A stretch of DNA of 64,000 nucleotides from Adineta ricciae. Taxonomy: Eukaryota > Rotifera > Eurotatoria > Adinetida > Adinetidae. Below the pieces are notes generated by a model that was given only the letters and a program-made list of their open reading frames with translations, was not told where the DNA came from and made no database searches. Below, piece by piece: positions 1-11,700 of this stretch. The stretch spans positions 6,237 through 70,236 of the forward strand of contig CAJNOJ010000295.1 in NCBI GenBank assembly GCA_905250025.1, given 5' to 3'. Made by a program: the position numbers and the translations under genes. The first letter of the stretch is position 1. Each line of letters opens with the position of its first letter.

Positions 1-902
1 ATTTTGAAATGGGCCGATTTACGGTCTTATACGCCCCGCACTTTTCTACAAAGTTTAATGCCACTACACCGTTGATAACTTTTCGAGAAAAATAAAATGA
101 AAAATTCTTCGAGCTCCGTCAGTCAAACTGAAGTTGATAACATCATTGCTGCTATATTAAGAAAAACTGACCTCACGCTTATGACTTTCAATAGGACCGG
201 TCTAGTTGTTCTCAGAGAACATGTTTTTAGACTTGTTATACTTCCATCAATAATAATAAAATTCACAAAAAATGGCCTTTGAAGGTATTCTGAGCGTTGT
301 CCTGTCATTTTTCTATATATATATAAAATATTGTGGTAGCTCCGAAAAACTGCTGAAAACTCAGGAATTTTGCAACAGGAAAGGCCTAATTTGCTTTCTT
401 CAAAAGTGTTTTCTCGAGTACACCGACATTTCGAAGTGAGAAAAAGCCGAGAAGAGCTTTTCCAAAACGTGGCAGAGTCTGCATAGATTGATCCAGTGTT
501 TTTGCCTTCTCCAAATTGTTTTGGAAAAAGCTTCCAAGAAAAGGAGAGGGGCGAATGAGCAGTACAAAATGCGCGGCGAAGAATTTCCTCATAATTAATT
601 GATAATCTGTTTCAGAACGGTGAAACGAGCTTTGTAAAAGCAAACTGAGTGAGAATCATGTATATCGAATCTAACTTTCAGGCGAAGATGTTGTGATTCA
701 TAAGATACAGCTTTCATGAGTCGTACCTGCTTTTCTTATCCTTGAGAGTTGAAAATTTTAGAATACTTATTCGTGATAGAAAACGCATAAAATTTTCTAC
801 CACTTTGTATGTAACTCATTCGTTTTTTGGGTAGTTTCCTGGCCATAATGGTCTGATTCTTGCATTAAGTACTACATCAGTTTATCATCGATGGCACCGT
901 TT
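1..902. other. AT-rich stretch, no gene recognised
   Basis: Only short open frames of 60-85 codons occur on both strands, with no recognisable motif, splice-linked continuation or repeat. I see nothing here that I can annotate. Confidence 0.5.
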
Positions 903-2428
903 GTATGCTTTTTTCGGGCAGCAGATTTCTCTAATATATCATTCGATAGAAGAAAGCAAGGTCTACAACTTGGTATATAAATTATTTCATTCTCAGGTTG
1001 GCCCATACAGTTTAAGTCGTGTGGAACTGTTTCAGAAAAAATTGTATTTGTGAAAACGAGTTTGAGTGGAAAAAAACTTGAAAGCCACTAGCAAAACAAA
1101 CCAGCGCGAAAATTCAATAAATGCGAAATGTGCGAAAGCGAACGATAAAAGGACGAAAAGTTATTTTCCTTTATTGCATTGCTGGAAATTACAAGTGAGA
1201 AATTCGTGCACTAAGAAATAATTATTCATATTTAACCAGTATTTGTTAAGACTGATCTGTCTTTATGAATCGCAACCGCTTGACCGACATGTACACCTTG
1301 CCAACAACTGCATTTTAGCCTGAGCTTCTGTGGTCACTATTATCTTGAAAACCAGGATGTAAGTGAGGGTGCAGAAGAAGGTTTCAGTGAGGATATTGCA
1401 ACTATGGCTGAATCTGATTGTAAGTAACATTTAGATCGGCGCCTTCAGAATTTTATGCCAAAAGAAATTGTATGTACTAGAATTCATGCCATAAAGATCT
1501 GCCAGTAAAGAATATCAGACCTGTGTACATCTTTTCTCATACGACAGTTTAACCTTGCGTTAGTAATAGGGTAGGGTCTGAGCAAACCCACTTACAATTT
1601 TTATTTTGGCATCTCTTTTCTGAGAAATGAACTATTTACCCGGTGAATATATTTGGTAGCTCTATGTTGGAGTCAAATAGCAACGAAAAGAATTCATCTT
1701 ATCTTTGACGTTCGGGGAAGATTTTTGAATAGTGGGAAATTGCGAAAAATTAGGACGCTATCGGAGGCTTAATCTGGAGATTTTCGGCAAAATAAACTGG
1801 TCGACCAAATAGAGTTTTCATTTCAATTATATTTGCTCGATTAATTTTTCGCTGAACAACATCATATCATTTGTGTCACTCATAATTATTTCAACTGACA
1901 ATAGCCGTATTTTTGATACACGTAAGCGTTGGCTCGATCAGAAGGAACGTCATATTCAGACTCAGCACAAAAAAATGAGTTGATCTATGTGGTTTTCAAA
2001 GTCATCGGACCAATTTCATTTTGCACCCACATTTTTGTCCTGGTGTGCCTCACGGATGAGTCGGAAAATTAAACGGGCTTAGATGACGATTTTATCCGTT
2101 AACTAACCATATTTTCAAGTTTTTATTGCACTCTAAACACCAGGGATATATTTTCTTGAACCCAAACAACATTTTCACGGATTCCATTTCCTAACACATC
2201 CCTGAGGAATATTAGGGCACTTTGTGGCCGAGCCAACGCTTACGTATATAAAAAACCCCGTGATATTGGATGAAAAACACAGTTTTCACCGGTTGAAATG
2301 ATTACGATCAACATAAACTGTACGGGCTAAGTTGGGAATGAAATAATTTATATACCAGGTGGTAGTCCTTGCTTCGCTCTATCCGATGGTATACTAGAGG
2401 AATCTGCTGGCCGAAAAAAGTATCCAAA
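903..2428. repeat. Long inverted-repeat pair (arms about 110 bp), possible decayed DNA transposon
   Basis: The arm at about 903-1013 is matched by the reverse complement of about 2322-2428. Matching blocks include the TTTTTTCGG...CAGCAGATT stretch and the GGTATATAAATTATTTCATTC stretch. About 1.3 kb lies between the arms, with no convincing coding frame, and a smaller inverted-repeat element (1921-2244) is nested in it. This fits a non-autonomous DNA transposon with long terminal repeats, or a foldback element, that has diverged. I could not find a clean target-site duplication, so the outer ends are approximate. Confidence 0.6.
1921..2244. repeat. MITE-like element with inverted ends CGTAAGCGTTGGCTCG
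   Basis: The left end reads CGTAAGCGTTGGCTCG and the right end is its reverse complement, CGAGCCAACGCTTACG. They lie 324 bp apart with no open frame between them. Perfect 16-bp inverted termini around a short non-coding body are typical of a MITE. It sits inside the larger inverted-repeat pair at 903-2428, so it is probably a nested insertion. The flanks are AT-rich (GATACA and TATATA) and give no unambiguous target duplication. Confidence 0.6.
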
Positions 2429-2682
2429 TGATTCAGATATGGTTCAGGGCTAAGCTACACAACATTAATCATGAATACATTTACGTCGAAAAAGTAATTT
2501 CCTTCACTTTCATCTGACTTTACATAGCTCTCTCTCTTCTCATATTTTTGCCACCTTACACTATCTATCGCGCACAAAAACTATTTGATTTATGGATGCG
2601 AAAAATCAGCTATCGAAGCACACATTTCAATGCGGCAATGTCTGGCTGTAGTGAAGAGCTCGTCTCTTTCGATTGACTTCCG

Positions 2683-3158
2683 TTGCACTTTATACTCAAT
2701 GTCAAATCAGTTAAACAACCGGTCTTGCTAATAGTGGATGGCCATCGATCTCATTTGTCAACTCGAATAATAAAGTGTGCAATGGATATTAGAATTCACA
2801 TCGAATGTTTACCACCATACAGCGCGATAATTCTACAACCATTGGATGGATCACTCACCGAACAGATATTTGCAGTTTTGGTGAGTTACATTTTATTGTT
2901 TAACAAGCCTGACGATGTCTCGTCATTCAGATATTAGAGTTGTTTAAAAGTCATCTATTAGCTGGCTTCTGTTCTGAGGGTTCCCCAAAAGCTGTTATCT
3001 ATCCCTTTGAGAAACGCACAATATCTAAAGAGAAACTTCTTCAGCCTGTGTCAACATCAGACGATGATGAAACAGCTGCTGGAGCGAACACAACCGACGA
3101 TGTTATTAACGTCTCACCAACTCTTTGCGCCGACTGTCATGTCCAAATACTTCCTCAG
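2683..3158 (+). pseudogene. Pogo/Tigger-like DDE transposase, C-terminal remnant with one intron
   Basis: The translation contains VLLIVDGHRSHLS followed by LPPYSAIILQPLDGSL. These are hallmarks of the DDE_1 endonuclease domain of Tc1/mariner-pogo transposases, including the second catalytic Asp. A 50-bp intron (2881-2930, GTGAGT...CAG) joins this in phase to a second exon at 2931-3158. That exon carries PKAVIYPFEKRTISKEKL, which matches the usual pogo 'G-hyper-PF' C-terminal segment. The N-terminal DNA-binding region and first catalytic Asp are absent, and an in-frame TGA lies just upstream at 2672, so this is a remnant. A third exon may follow the GT at 3159, but I could not define it. Confidence 0.65.
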
Positions 3159-3453
3159 GTAATATAAAATAAACATCTTTATGAACCTTGATTCTTTTAC
3201 TGTGGATTTTCACTCACTATCAGATGGTATTTTGTCCTCAGTCGATAGTAATCTAGTGATAAATAGAAAAACTTGCAATTATATGGATACGGATTTCTTC
3301 GGTGACTGCTTTCGCGCTGTCAGGTGTGTCGAAAATGAACATTTCTCTTTGTATCTTTCTTTTCCTCAGATGTCAAAAACTCCATCCCTTTATCTCATAT
3401 GACTTCGTCAACGACAAATGATCGTGTTCACAAAGCGTTCTACAGATACTTAA

Positions 3454-3454
3454 N
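3454..3454. other. Single n at a sequence join
   Basis: The base right of the n starts abruptly inside one arm of a foldback element whose full palindrome is at 12981-13420. Assembly breaks at palindromes are common, so this n probably marks a join of unknown size rather than one ambiguous base. Confidence 0.6.
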
Positions 3455-3703
3455 GGTCCCAATAGAGGTTGGCCAGAAAATACGGAGCCGTAAGGTTTCG
3501 CACTAAGGTTTCGTATTTGGCGGCGAAACTTAAAAAGGTTCCGTGATGAGGATTCGGAGCGTGTGCCCGCCGACCGATCCTTTTTTGGTTTCGCAGATTC
3601 TTGAAAACCATTTTTTTCAACATGTCGACACATTTGGAAGCTTTGAGCATCTACGAAACTTTTTCGAGGGGTTTGGTAGAACACCTTATTTTTTTTCAGT
3701 GAA
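3455..3703. repeat. Single arm of the foldback element seen complete at 12981-13420
   Basis: The segment from the GGTTCCGTGATGAGG block through CATGTCGACACATTTG to GGTTTGGTAGA...CCTTATTTTTTTTC matches the right arm of the palindrome at 12981-13420, with scattered substitutions. Only one arm is present; the other would lie left of the n at 3454 but is missing. The short open frames here are on both strands of a palindrome and are not genes. Confidence 0.7.
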
Positions 3704-5117
3704 TACTGCTACCTCACTTCTACCATAAATATATGCTCTTAACTATGCGTCAACAAATGTCATGTGGAACATTTCTTTATTTCATTAGAATCAAATAAAT
3801 TCAAACGGGAACCCATCACTATGTACAAGCTAGATTCTTTGGCAGCGTCGCACGATATTGCACCTACCACATGGCTTAACATTTTTCCAGTATTCGCAGC
3901 GATTCTCTACGATGATAGAACATTGCAAGCTGCGCATTTTCCATGGTTTGAAAATCTTAAAATCCATATGGAACTCGTAAAATTTTGGTTTTCAAAGTCC
4001 ATGGTAAAAGGTTGGGATTATTCATTTACCCCCATAAGGGTAAGCGGATTTATCGATTTGGACGCAGTAGGCTAATCTAGAAATCGAAAACTGGTCCTTA
4101 GAAGATCAGATGGTGATAGCTCTGTAGGTAACCTTTCGAGAAGCACTTTTCACCAATCGATAGAGCATGTGATGAGGCAGATAACTTATGCAGAAAGCTT
4201 TTCAAAATAGCTAACGCAAGAGCGAAAAAAAATACAGCCGTTCTACTGAGTCTCAATAATTATTTATGCAAACACACCTACTTACTCTATCGTTTTTTTG
4301 TGAGTTGTTTAGAACAACTTAATGTGCTCTTCCTAGCCATGCTACTATACTGAATTCATCAGATCATATAATCGTAGAATGTGAAGATTCCATCAGAGGC
4401 ATCATTTAAGACCCAGAACTCTCACGATACTTCTCGTGATTAACTCTGCAAAATTACTCTTTAACGCGCTTAATTTCAATTACAATGATATTATCTTGGA
4501 AAGTCACATATGTTGTACCAATAGGCACACTATTGAGGATTTTCTTCTTTCACAATATTATTTTTGTGTGATGTTCTGAACATTCAAGCGCTATTCACCT
4601 ACACTTTGTGTTTGTGATCACGACTAAAAAAATAAGATAAAATGCTGCAGCAGTAATGAAATATACTCTATTCCACATGATTATTTCATTACATAAATAT
4701 CATGATAAAAAGTATTTACAGATGAACTTTTGCAAGAATTCATAGAAATTTAGAAAGTACAAGCGTTTGAAGTCATATGATGTGAAACTTTTCTGCGTAA
4801 TAACTCAAATACACGACATAGAAAGTATTTAGTCTACATCAAAGAAATATATATGAAAAAATCGCGGCTAGAGTCTCTTAGTTTAGAAGATGCGTGTTTG
4901 ATTAAGGGGTCTGTAGTTATAAAACAGTAGATTTTCATAGTTTTTCAATTTTCTCTCGACTCTCAGGAAAAATCGAAAGAGAATAGCAGGCTGGCAGATA
5001 ATATATATATACGATCTCATGTCCATATGCCATGAGTTAATCATCTTGAGGGTGTTGCTGAAATAGAATAAACAATTTTGTGTGACTGTACCAATGACAA
5101 CAATTTTAGCACAAAAA
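3704..5117. other. No gene recognised; holds copy A of a duplicated block (4120-4999)
   Basis: A 103-codon open frame at 3764-4075 has no motif I recognise. From 4120 to 4999 the sequence is repeated at 13450-14663 with scattered substitutions. The pre-insertion 8-mer CACATATG occurs once here (4505-4512), where the other copy carries a 333-bp MITE. I see no splice-linked coding structure. Confidence 0.6.
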
Positions 5118-5425
5118 TAAACCCTCGAAAAGGGTTTATAACCGGAAAATTCGATACATCAACGTGATCTACCCATTGATAAACCTCTTTATCTTGATCA
5201 ACTTACGAAGGGTTTGTATTTCCTTGCAAACTGATATACCCTATTTTGCGTTGATCCAAAGAATGAATCTAAAAATGGTGGGTTTCTTGTAGGTGCTCAA
5301 AAACTTCATAGCTGAGGGTTTATCCGGTTGACCAACGCAAAACAAGTTTATCAAGAAAGAATCAACTCGTGGGTATATCACGTTGATATACCGATTCTTT
5401 CGGCTATAAACTCGTTTTCAGCGTT
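5118..5425. repeat. Foldback element upstream of the fusion-enzyme gene
   Basis: The left part (about 5118-5210, including GTTTATAACCGG and ATCAACGTGATCTACCCA) is matched by the reverse complement of about 5330-5425, including GATATACC and GGCTATAAACTCG. The arms are imperfect, about 80-90 bp, and separated by about 120 bp. This is a non-coding foldback or MITE remnant. It ends about 140 bp before the ATG at 5567 and so sits in the probable promoter region of that gene. Confidence 0.55.
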
Positions 5426-5566
5426 TATTGCGATGCTGAAATTCTTTTCAGTGTGTGAGAGAGAGGCCTATGATTTAGATGTACCTTGTACGTCGAATTT
5501 TAAAGCAGTTTTAGGTTGAAAATTATGGTAAAACTGTATTTGTAGATAGAATAAAAGTTAGAAGTA

Positions 5567-7834
5567 ATGGATTCACTGCTCGATCAAGTTAACACTTTTG
5601 TTAATCGAAAGGTTCTACCACGTGTAGAATATTTTGATAAGAACAATATCTATCCAACGGAATTAATTAATATAATGAAATCAATTGGCTTATTTGGTTT
5701 GACTATACCGAAGAGGTATTCTGGTTTAGAAGCTGATATGATAACACGTGTTAAAGTGATAGAAGAATTATCTAGTGGATGGCTTAGTTTGTGTTCACTT
5801 CTGGATAGTCATTTGCGTGTTTGTGATTATATAGTTCATTTCGGAACTGATGAACAGAAAGATAACTTCCTACCATTATTAGCTAAAGGAAAACTAGTTG
5901 CTGCACACGCAAATAATGAGAAGAATATGAAAAATCTAGAACATTTAGAAACATGCTTGGTAATGGTCGATGGTTCGTTAGAAAAATGGTCATTATCAGG
6001 TAGAAAAGAGTGGATTAGTAATGCCGTACATGCCGATATATTTGCTGTATCAGCTCGCATCGTAAAACAAGACGATATCTTGAAATCTATAAGCTCATGT
6101 GTTGTACTCGTTCAAAAGGACCAAAACGGATTGAAAATTGAGAAGGACTGGCATCGTATGGGTGTGAAGGGTGTCAGTTTAGCAGCCGTTACATTTAACA
6201 AGTGTTTGATTGAATCAAAAGATATTGTTGGCCATTTTCATTATGATGGAAAAACGATTGTTGACTCATCTCAACAAAAGCTGGCATTGGTATCGTCAGC
6301 ACGTTCTATTGGAATTTGCAAACGATTGATACAGACATGTGCATCATATTTGTGGCAAAGAACTCGAAATGGTATTATTGGAAGTTTAACACAGGAACCT
6401 GTCGTTTGCATGAGATTTGGAGAACTAATCACGAAGTTCCAAGCCGCTTTAGCTTTATTTAATGATTGTTGTGCGAATATTGATTCGACCGATAGAACAA
6501 AATTTATTTCGTGCAAATCTTTTGTCACAGGAATTAGTAAAGACATTGCTGTATCATGTGTTCAACTATTTGGTGCTGCTGGCTACACATCGGAGTACGG
6601 AATTGAAAGATTGACACGTGACGCTCTATCATTAACAATAATTCATTCTCCGGCAGATATTTCACTTACTCAGCTTGGACAAATGTCGTTAGAGAATTAT
6701 AAACTAAAAGAGCAAAATCCGTCAAGTATCCTTTTACATTATGCTCCACAAGTTCTGGCTAATATGAAACGAGAGTTTCTACTCAGAGCAACATTAGAAG
6801 AGCAGGAAAGAATAGTCAATATCGGCAGTTATCGTGATAGTAATATCAAACTATATCTTTATGATATGACTACAATGAATCCAAGTGCATCATTCAAAGA
6901 CTTTCTTGGTTGCTTAACATTTGCTCACTGTTTACAAAATGATATAAAATGTATATGCGCGCAGTCATCTGGAAATACTGCAATGTCTTTCATTCATTAT
7001 GCGAGAAAAGTTTCCTCCATTAAGCTTATACAATTTTATCTGACTCGAAATTCATATAAAATAAATTCGACAGTTGTACCAGACAACGTTATATTAGTAG
7101 AAGTTAACTCCACCGAAGCCGACATGAAACTTATATTGGCACGTTTTTCAAAACTAACTGGTATACCCTGTATGCCGAATTTCAATATACAGTGTGATGC
7201 CAATAAAACAAGAGCCTATTTTATTAAAGACTATTGTGTTGAGAATAATATTAATTTTAACTGGTACGTACAATCATTATCGAGCGCTTATGGTCCAATT
7301 GGTTTATACCAAGGTTTCTCAGACATTGGACAGCAGGTAAAACCACCCAAGCTTCTTGGTATACAACAAGAAGCTGTCTGTCCATTTGCACGTGCACTTG
7401 GCTATTGGAATGATGCTACCGATGATAAACACGATAATGTTGCAGTAGTTGAACCAACACTATTTCGTAGCGATCCTGGTGAGCTGATTAACAAAGTCAA
7501 AAACATATTAGATACACATGGTGGAAAAATTAAAGTTCTGACGAACAACAAATTTCAACAGTATATAGATGAGGCTATCCATCTTTTAGAACTGCACAAG
7601 ATTCATATCACAAGACTCGCAGATGGAGGTATACTCGAAAAAGCAGGACTTTTATCGCTGGCGGCAACAATGCATGAAATTGATGAACACAATTCTGGAG
7701 CTTTTTCAGCGAATGAAGCTATTCTTATCGGTATTACCGGCGGAACAGGGTGTCCAGCAACACAGAAGCCAAAACCAAAAATGGTATTAAATGGAAACCC
7801 GACTGACGAACAACTAATGCTTATATTAGAATAA
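5567..7834 (+). CDS. Fusion enzyme: acyl-CoA dehydrogenase-like domain + threonine-synthase-like PLP domain
   Basis: This is a single uninterrupted 755-residue frame. Residues ~1-385 have the acyl-CoA dehydrogenase (flavoprotein) layout: an N-terminal helical part, a middle beta region (SGRKEWISNA), and a C-terminal helical part ending AAGYTSEYGIERLTRDA (ERLTRDA at 347-353). The short-chain family normally has its catalytic Glu in YEGT just after this; here the position reads IIHSPAD with His360, so ordinary alpha,beta-desaturation is doubtful. Residues ~410-755 resemble fold-type II PLP enzymes of the threonine/cysteate synthase group: SASFKDF gives the probable PLP lysine K444, SSGNT (467-471) the phosphate-binding loop, and GGTG (725-728) the C-terminal loop. 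The substrate is unknown. The lack of introns in an intron-containing genome and the domain pairing suggest bacterial ancestry, but that is inference. The last 41 codons recur at 14665-14788. Confidence 0.85.
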   Translation: MDSLLDQVNTFVNRKVLPRVEYFDKNNIYPTELINIMKSIGLFGLTIPKRYSGLEADMITRVKVIEELSSGWLSLCSLLDSHLRVCDYIVHFGTDEQKDNFLPLLAKGKLVAAHANNEKNMKNLEHLETCLVMVDGSLEKWSLSGRKEWISNAVHADIFAVSARIVKQDDILKSISSCVVLVQKDQNGLKIEKDWHRMGVKGVSLAAVTFNKCLIESKDIVGHFHYDGKTIVDSSQQKLALVSSARSIGICKRLIQTCASYLWQRTRNGIIGSLTQEPVVCMRFGELITKFQAALALFNDCCANIDSTDRTKFISCKSFVTGISKDIAVSCVQLFGAAGYTSEYGIERLTRDALSLTIIHSPADISLTQLGQMSLENYKLKEQNPSSILLHYAPQVLANMKREFLLRATLEEQERIVNIGSYRDSNIKLYLYDMTTMNPSASFKDFLGCLTFAHCLQNDIKCICAQSSGNTAMSFIHYARKVSSIKLIQFYLTRNSYKINSTVVPDNVILVEVNSTEADMKLILARFSKLTGIPCMPNFNIQCDANKTRAYFIKDYCVENNINFNWYVQSLSSAYGPIGLYQGFSDIGQQVKPPKLLGIQQEAVCPFARALGYWNDATDDKHDNVAVVEPTLFRSDPGELINKVKNILDTHGGKIKVLTNNKFQQYIDEAIHLLELHKIHITRLADGGILEKAGLLSLAATMHEIDEHNSGAFSANEAILIGITGGTGCPATQKPKPKMVLNGNPTDEQLMLILE

Positions 7835-8750
7835 ATTTAACCAAACTCTATTTAGACATGATATCCTTTTCTGGTGACCTGGACAAGCTTACTAATAAGA
7901 CTAATCGACAAATAAAATAGCTTGTCCTACAAAAGATTTGTACATTATGAGTGAAAGGTTATGACCTAATAATTTCCTCCTAAATCAGATTTTTCTAGAT
8001 GAGAAGGATTGTAATATACTGAATGTGTGTTATTCAGTTGTGACTTACAGGACAACATATTTCGATGTCTCTTACTGAACTCAGATATAAAAAGTATTCT
8101 AATTACATCATACCGATATTGACTATCTCAAATGTCCCGTGTCGAAAAGTACGGTCTGAGTCCAAAAAGAAGACACCGAAAATCAACGGAAAGTGGAAGC
8201 AGGAATCCTTCGAACGGATTCGGTCCACTGAATCATCCAGTTCTCTCCGGAACTGGGCAAAGTCGCTCGTAGAATCAGACTAATGGATTCCTGCAGAAAC
8301 TAGACGGGCCCAGGGGTCGTACTTTTTGTCCTGGGTACCAATATATAGCTGTTTTCGTTCGTGCCCAAAAGATGGCAGTATTCTATATTTTCATTCTACA
8401 TTTTGCTTTGATGTTTATCGTGTCATTTTAAAGACATCTATATTTCCCAAGTAAACAGCACACAGTCCACTCTTATTGACCCGTGTGATTAAAAACCGGA
8501 TGAAATCAGCATCACTTCTGTCAAAAACATAAAATTAGTATTTATTCGTGGCTTATACAACTGCTGACAAGTGGCACTTTTTTATTTTCTTCTTATCCCA
8601 TGATATTTCATTCAGAAAGTACTGGAACATCGGAGCATCACACTAATTTTCAGTATATCGTCGACATAGACTTAACACGTGAGATATACATTATTATCCA
8701 TAGAGCTTTCAAAAGTCGTCGAACATATTCGACTAGGAAAATGTTTTACA
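7835..8750. other. Intergenic region between convergent genes
   Basis: This is the 3' flank of the fusion enzyme and of the ABC transporter, which converge. It contains a MITE-like segment (8133-8338). The whole stretch is repeated at 14789-15707. No gene is evident. Confidence 0.6.
8133..8338. repeat. MITE-like segment with AAAAGTACG inverted ends
   Basis: The left end (GTCCCGTGTCGAAAAGTACG) is matched by the inverted right end (CGTACTTTTTGTCCTGGGTA). The copy at about 15088-15292 has ends that begin TATCCC and TATCC when read inward, suggesting TA-flanked termini. It is non-coding and present in both copies of the block, so it inserted before the copies diverged. Boundaries are approximate. 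Confidence 0.45.
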
Positions 8751-11700
8751 TTATTGTTGATCTAAAATATTTTTGGGTATGTCAACGTTAGCTATGCGTC
8801 CTCTTTCCATCACCAGAATTCGGTCGCTATGAGCTATGGTATTCAAACGATGAGCAATCGTTAAAATGGTACGATCACAAAATCGCTCGCTCATTGCTGC
8901 TTGAATTAAAGCATCTGTTTGTTGATCGACATTGGCCGTGGCTTCATCGATCAATAATATTTTGCTTTTTTTTAGAATAGCCCGTGCTATACATATGAGT
9001 TGACATTCACCGACACTAAAATTACTGCCGTATTCGGCGACCGATAAGTAAAGGCCGTCAGAGTGATTGCAGACACGGTGCTTGAGCTGCACAGCGTCCA
9101 GTGCATCGAAGCATTGCTGATCTGTATAGATTCCCGATGGGTCAAGATTATAACGAAGTGTACCACTGAATAGAACGGGTATTTGAGGAATAATACTAAG
9201 ATGTGAACGAAGACGATCGAGTTTGACACGACTTATATCAATACCATCAATAAGAATTTCGCCTTTAACGGCTGATCGCATCACAAATCGAAAGATACCT
9301 TGAAATACAGACGACTTTCCAGCGCCTGTAATTACGCAGTAAACAGACAAAATACATAGGTACAACATATCCAATGCAGGTCAAAATGAGTTATCTTACC
9401 TGTTCGACCTATGATGCCGATTTTCTCATTACGCTCAATAATCAGATTAAGGTTATTAAGTACAGGTTCCAATTCAGGTCGATAGCGTAAAGTATAATTT
9501 CGAAACTCAATACTACCACAACTAGGCCAATCTGAGGGTGGCTGTATAAGTCCTTCGCCGCCACCATTATCTTCTTCTGGTGGTAATCTAGTATATTCAT
9601 CAATACGTTCAGCACTTATCATTAGATTTTCAGCTTCAGATAACTGCCGCATACTATACTGAAGTCGACCTACTAAGTTAAGACTACACGTCAAACTGAG
9701 TGCTACCATTGACGCATCCATTTTATGGCCTGCGATAACGGAGAGTGTAGCTACTATCAATACAAAGGTGGCGGCAATGAAGTCGAGTCTTAAACCAAAC
9801 CAATGGATTCCACCCAACAAAGGAATATAAGCACGTGTATTAGCGTCAATCCGACTGACAAATGTTTGCAGAAAATTATCTTTCACTTTGAATGCACGAA
9901 TAGTCGATAGACCATTCAGTGACGATGAAAAGAGAGCCAAAACAGGACTGCGTGTTGCATTCTCAAGCCGTTTGAATTGATGATTTGGACGTGCATAATA
10001 ATGGCGCAAATATCCACAAATAGGTATAACTATAATCAGTAAAATGATGGTAAGAGGATTGACCAAAATAATAATAGTTAGAGAACCAGCTAGTATTAAA
10101 GATGCTTGTACCATCTCGAACAGGGCCATTGGTAATAGTTCATCAATAAGATATTGATCTCGACTTGCTCGATGGAGAATACGTCCAGTCGAATTGCTCT
10201 CAAAAAACCTCGTAGACGTGTATAATATACTATGTAGCATACGATTATGAAGTCTACTTGAGCCACAGAGCATAATGTAAAACCAATAATCAGCACGTAG
10301 AATTCCTATAATTATTGTACCGGTGGCCAAGCCGAAATAAATATAGGCATATGATAATACATGTTGTTGTACAATATATGATTTCCGCGACCAAATAGCA
10401 AGCCAATAAGTAGAAGTATCATACAAAATTTCGCCACTCAAAAGGCTAACGATAAGCAAAATGAAACCAAACCAACCCAAGGGTGATGCAGTAAATAAAC
10501 GGCACCACACCGACCAACTGGCACCAGCGGTAATCGATATTTCATCATGCAATATTGATTTAGTATCCGAAATCGATTTACTCAGATCCAATTCTGCTGA
10601 GGTAATTTCTTCCATCTCGTCAGCCTGTTCCTCTGTTTTCGTATTAGTGGTTGGCCGGAACATATGCTCATACTCGATCGATAAATGAGTGAATGCTCCC
10701 GTTTTCTTAATACGACCATTATCTAATAAAAAGCATTGATCGGATGAAACTAAAAAGTGTGTTTGATGGGTAACCAATACACGTGTCTTGTCTTTCAATA
10801 TTCCTTCAGGGCCGATACAGGTGTCAAATATTCGTTTTGCAACTTTTGAATCAACAGGCGATAGTGGATCATCGAGAAGATAAATATCGGCATTGACATA
10901 CAGTGCACGCGCCAGTGACACTCGTGCCTTTTGTCCACCACTCAGATTGATACCTTTGTCGCCAATAATCGTTAAATCTCCAGCTGTTCCAAATGCTTTT
11001 AAATCAACATCGAGACAGCATGCATGTAAAACACGTTCATAACGTTCCTGATCGAACTTTTTTCCAAGTAGAATGTTAGCACGAATGGTGTCGGCAAATA
11101 TCCAAGCAGACTGAAGAGCATATGATAAACGCCCATTTACTTGTATATTACCACTGATTAAATTCATTTCGCCAAGTATGGCAGCGAGTAATGATGATTT
11201 GCCAGAGCCCACAGATCCGAAAACACCCACAAGTTGCCCGGGTTTAATATCTATACTAAGTGATGATAGACTAGTATTGTTGTCTCCCCATGTAAATGAT
11301 GCGTCTTGCATTACAATTGCGCCCGATTTGCTGCCTCTTCTTGTGTCATTTGATTCTAGTAGTTGCCTCTTTGATGACTGTATCGTTTTCAAACGCATAA
11401 ACTCATCGATTCGCTTGGATGCAATGAGCATTGAGCTTAACCGTTCTATAGCAATAGGCATGAGATTGGTAAATGTTAATCGTATTTGGCCGAAAAAAGC
11501 AAGAGCAGTGAAAACATCTGCTGGCGTCAGTTGAAAACCCAAAGACCACAAACCTCCAAACGCAACTAACGCAATCATACACGGCGAAATAAAAAATACG
11601 GCTTTGTTAAATGCACGCAAATGACTTGCATGTTGAATGCTCTCCATTTCGTCTTCACGCAGTTTATATACGCGCTCTTTCATGGGCTTTTCCCAACTGT

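Noticed and set aside
3764..4075. 103-codon frame, a possible exon
   Set aside because: No domain recognised, no splice-linked neighbour, and only part of the surroundings is conserved in the other copy.
11178..11534. 118-codon plus-strand frame
   Set aside because: It lies antisense to NBD1 of the ABC transporter, whose motifs are clear on the minus strand.
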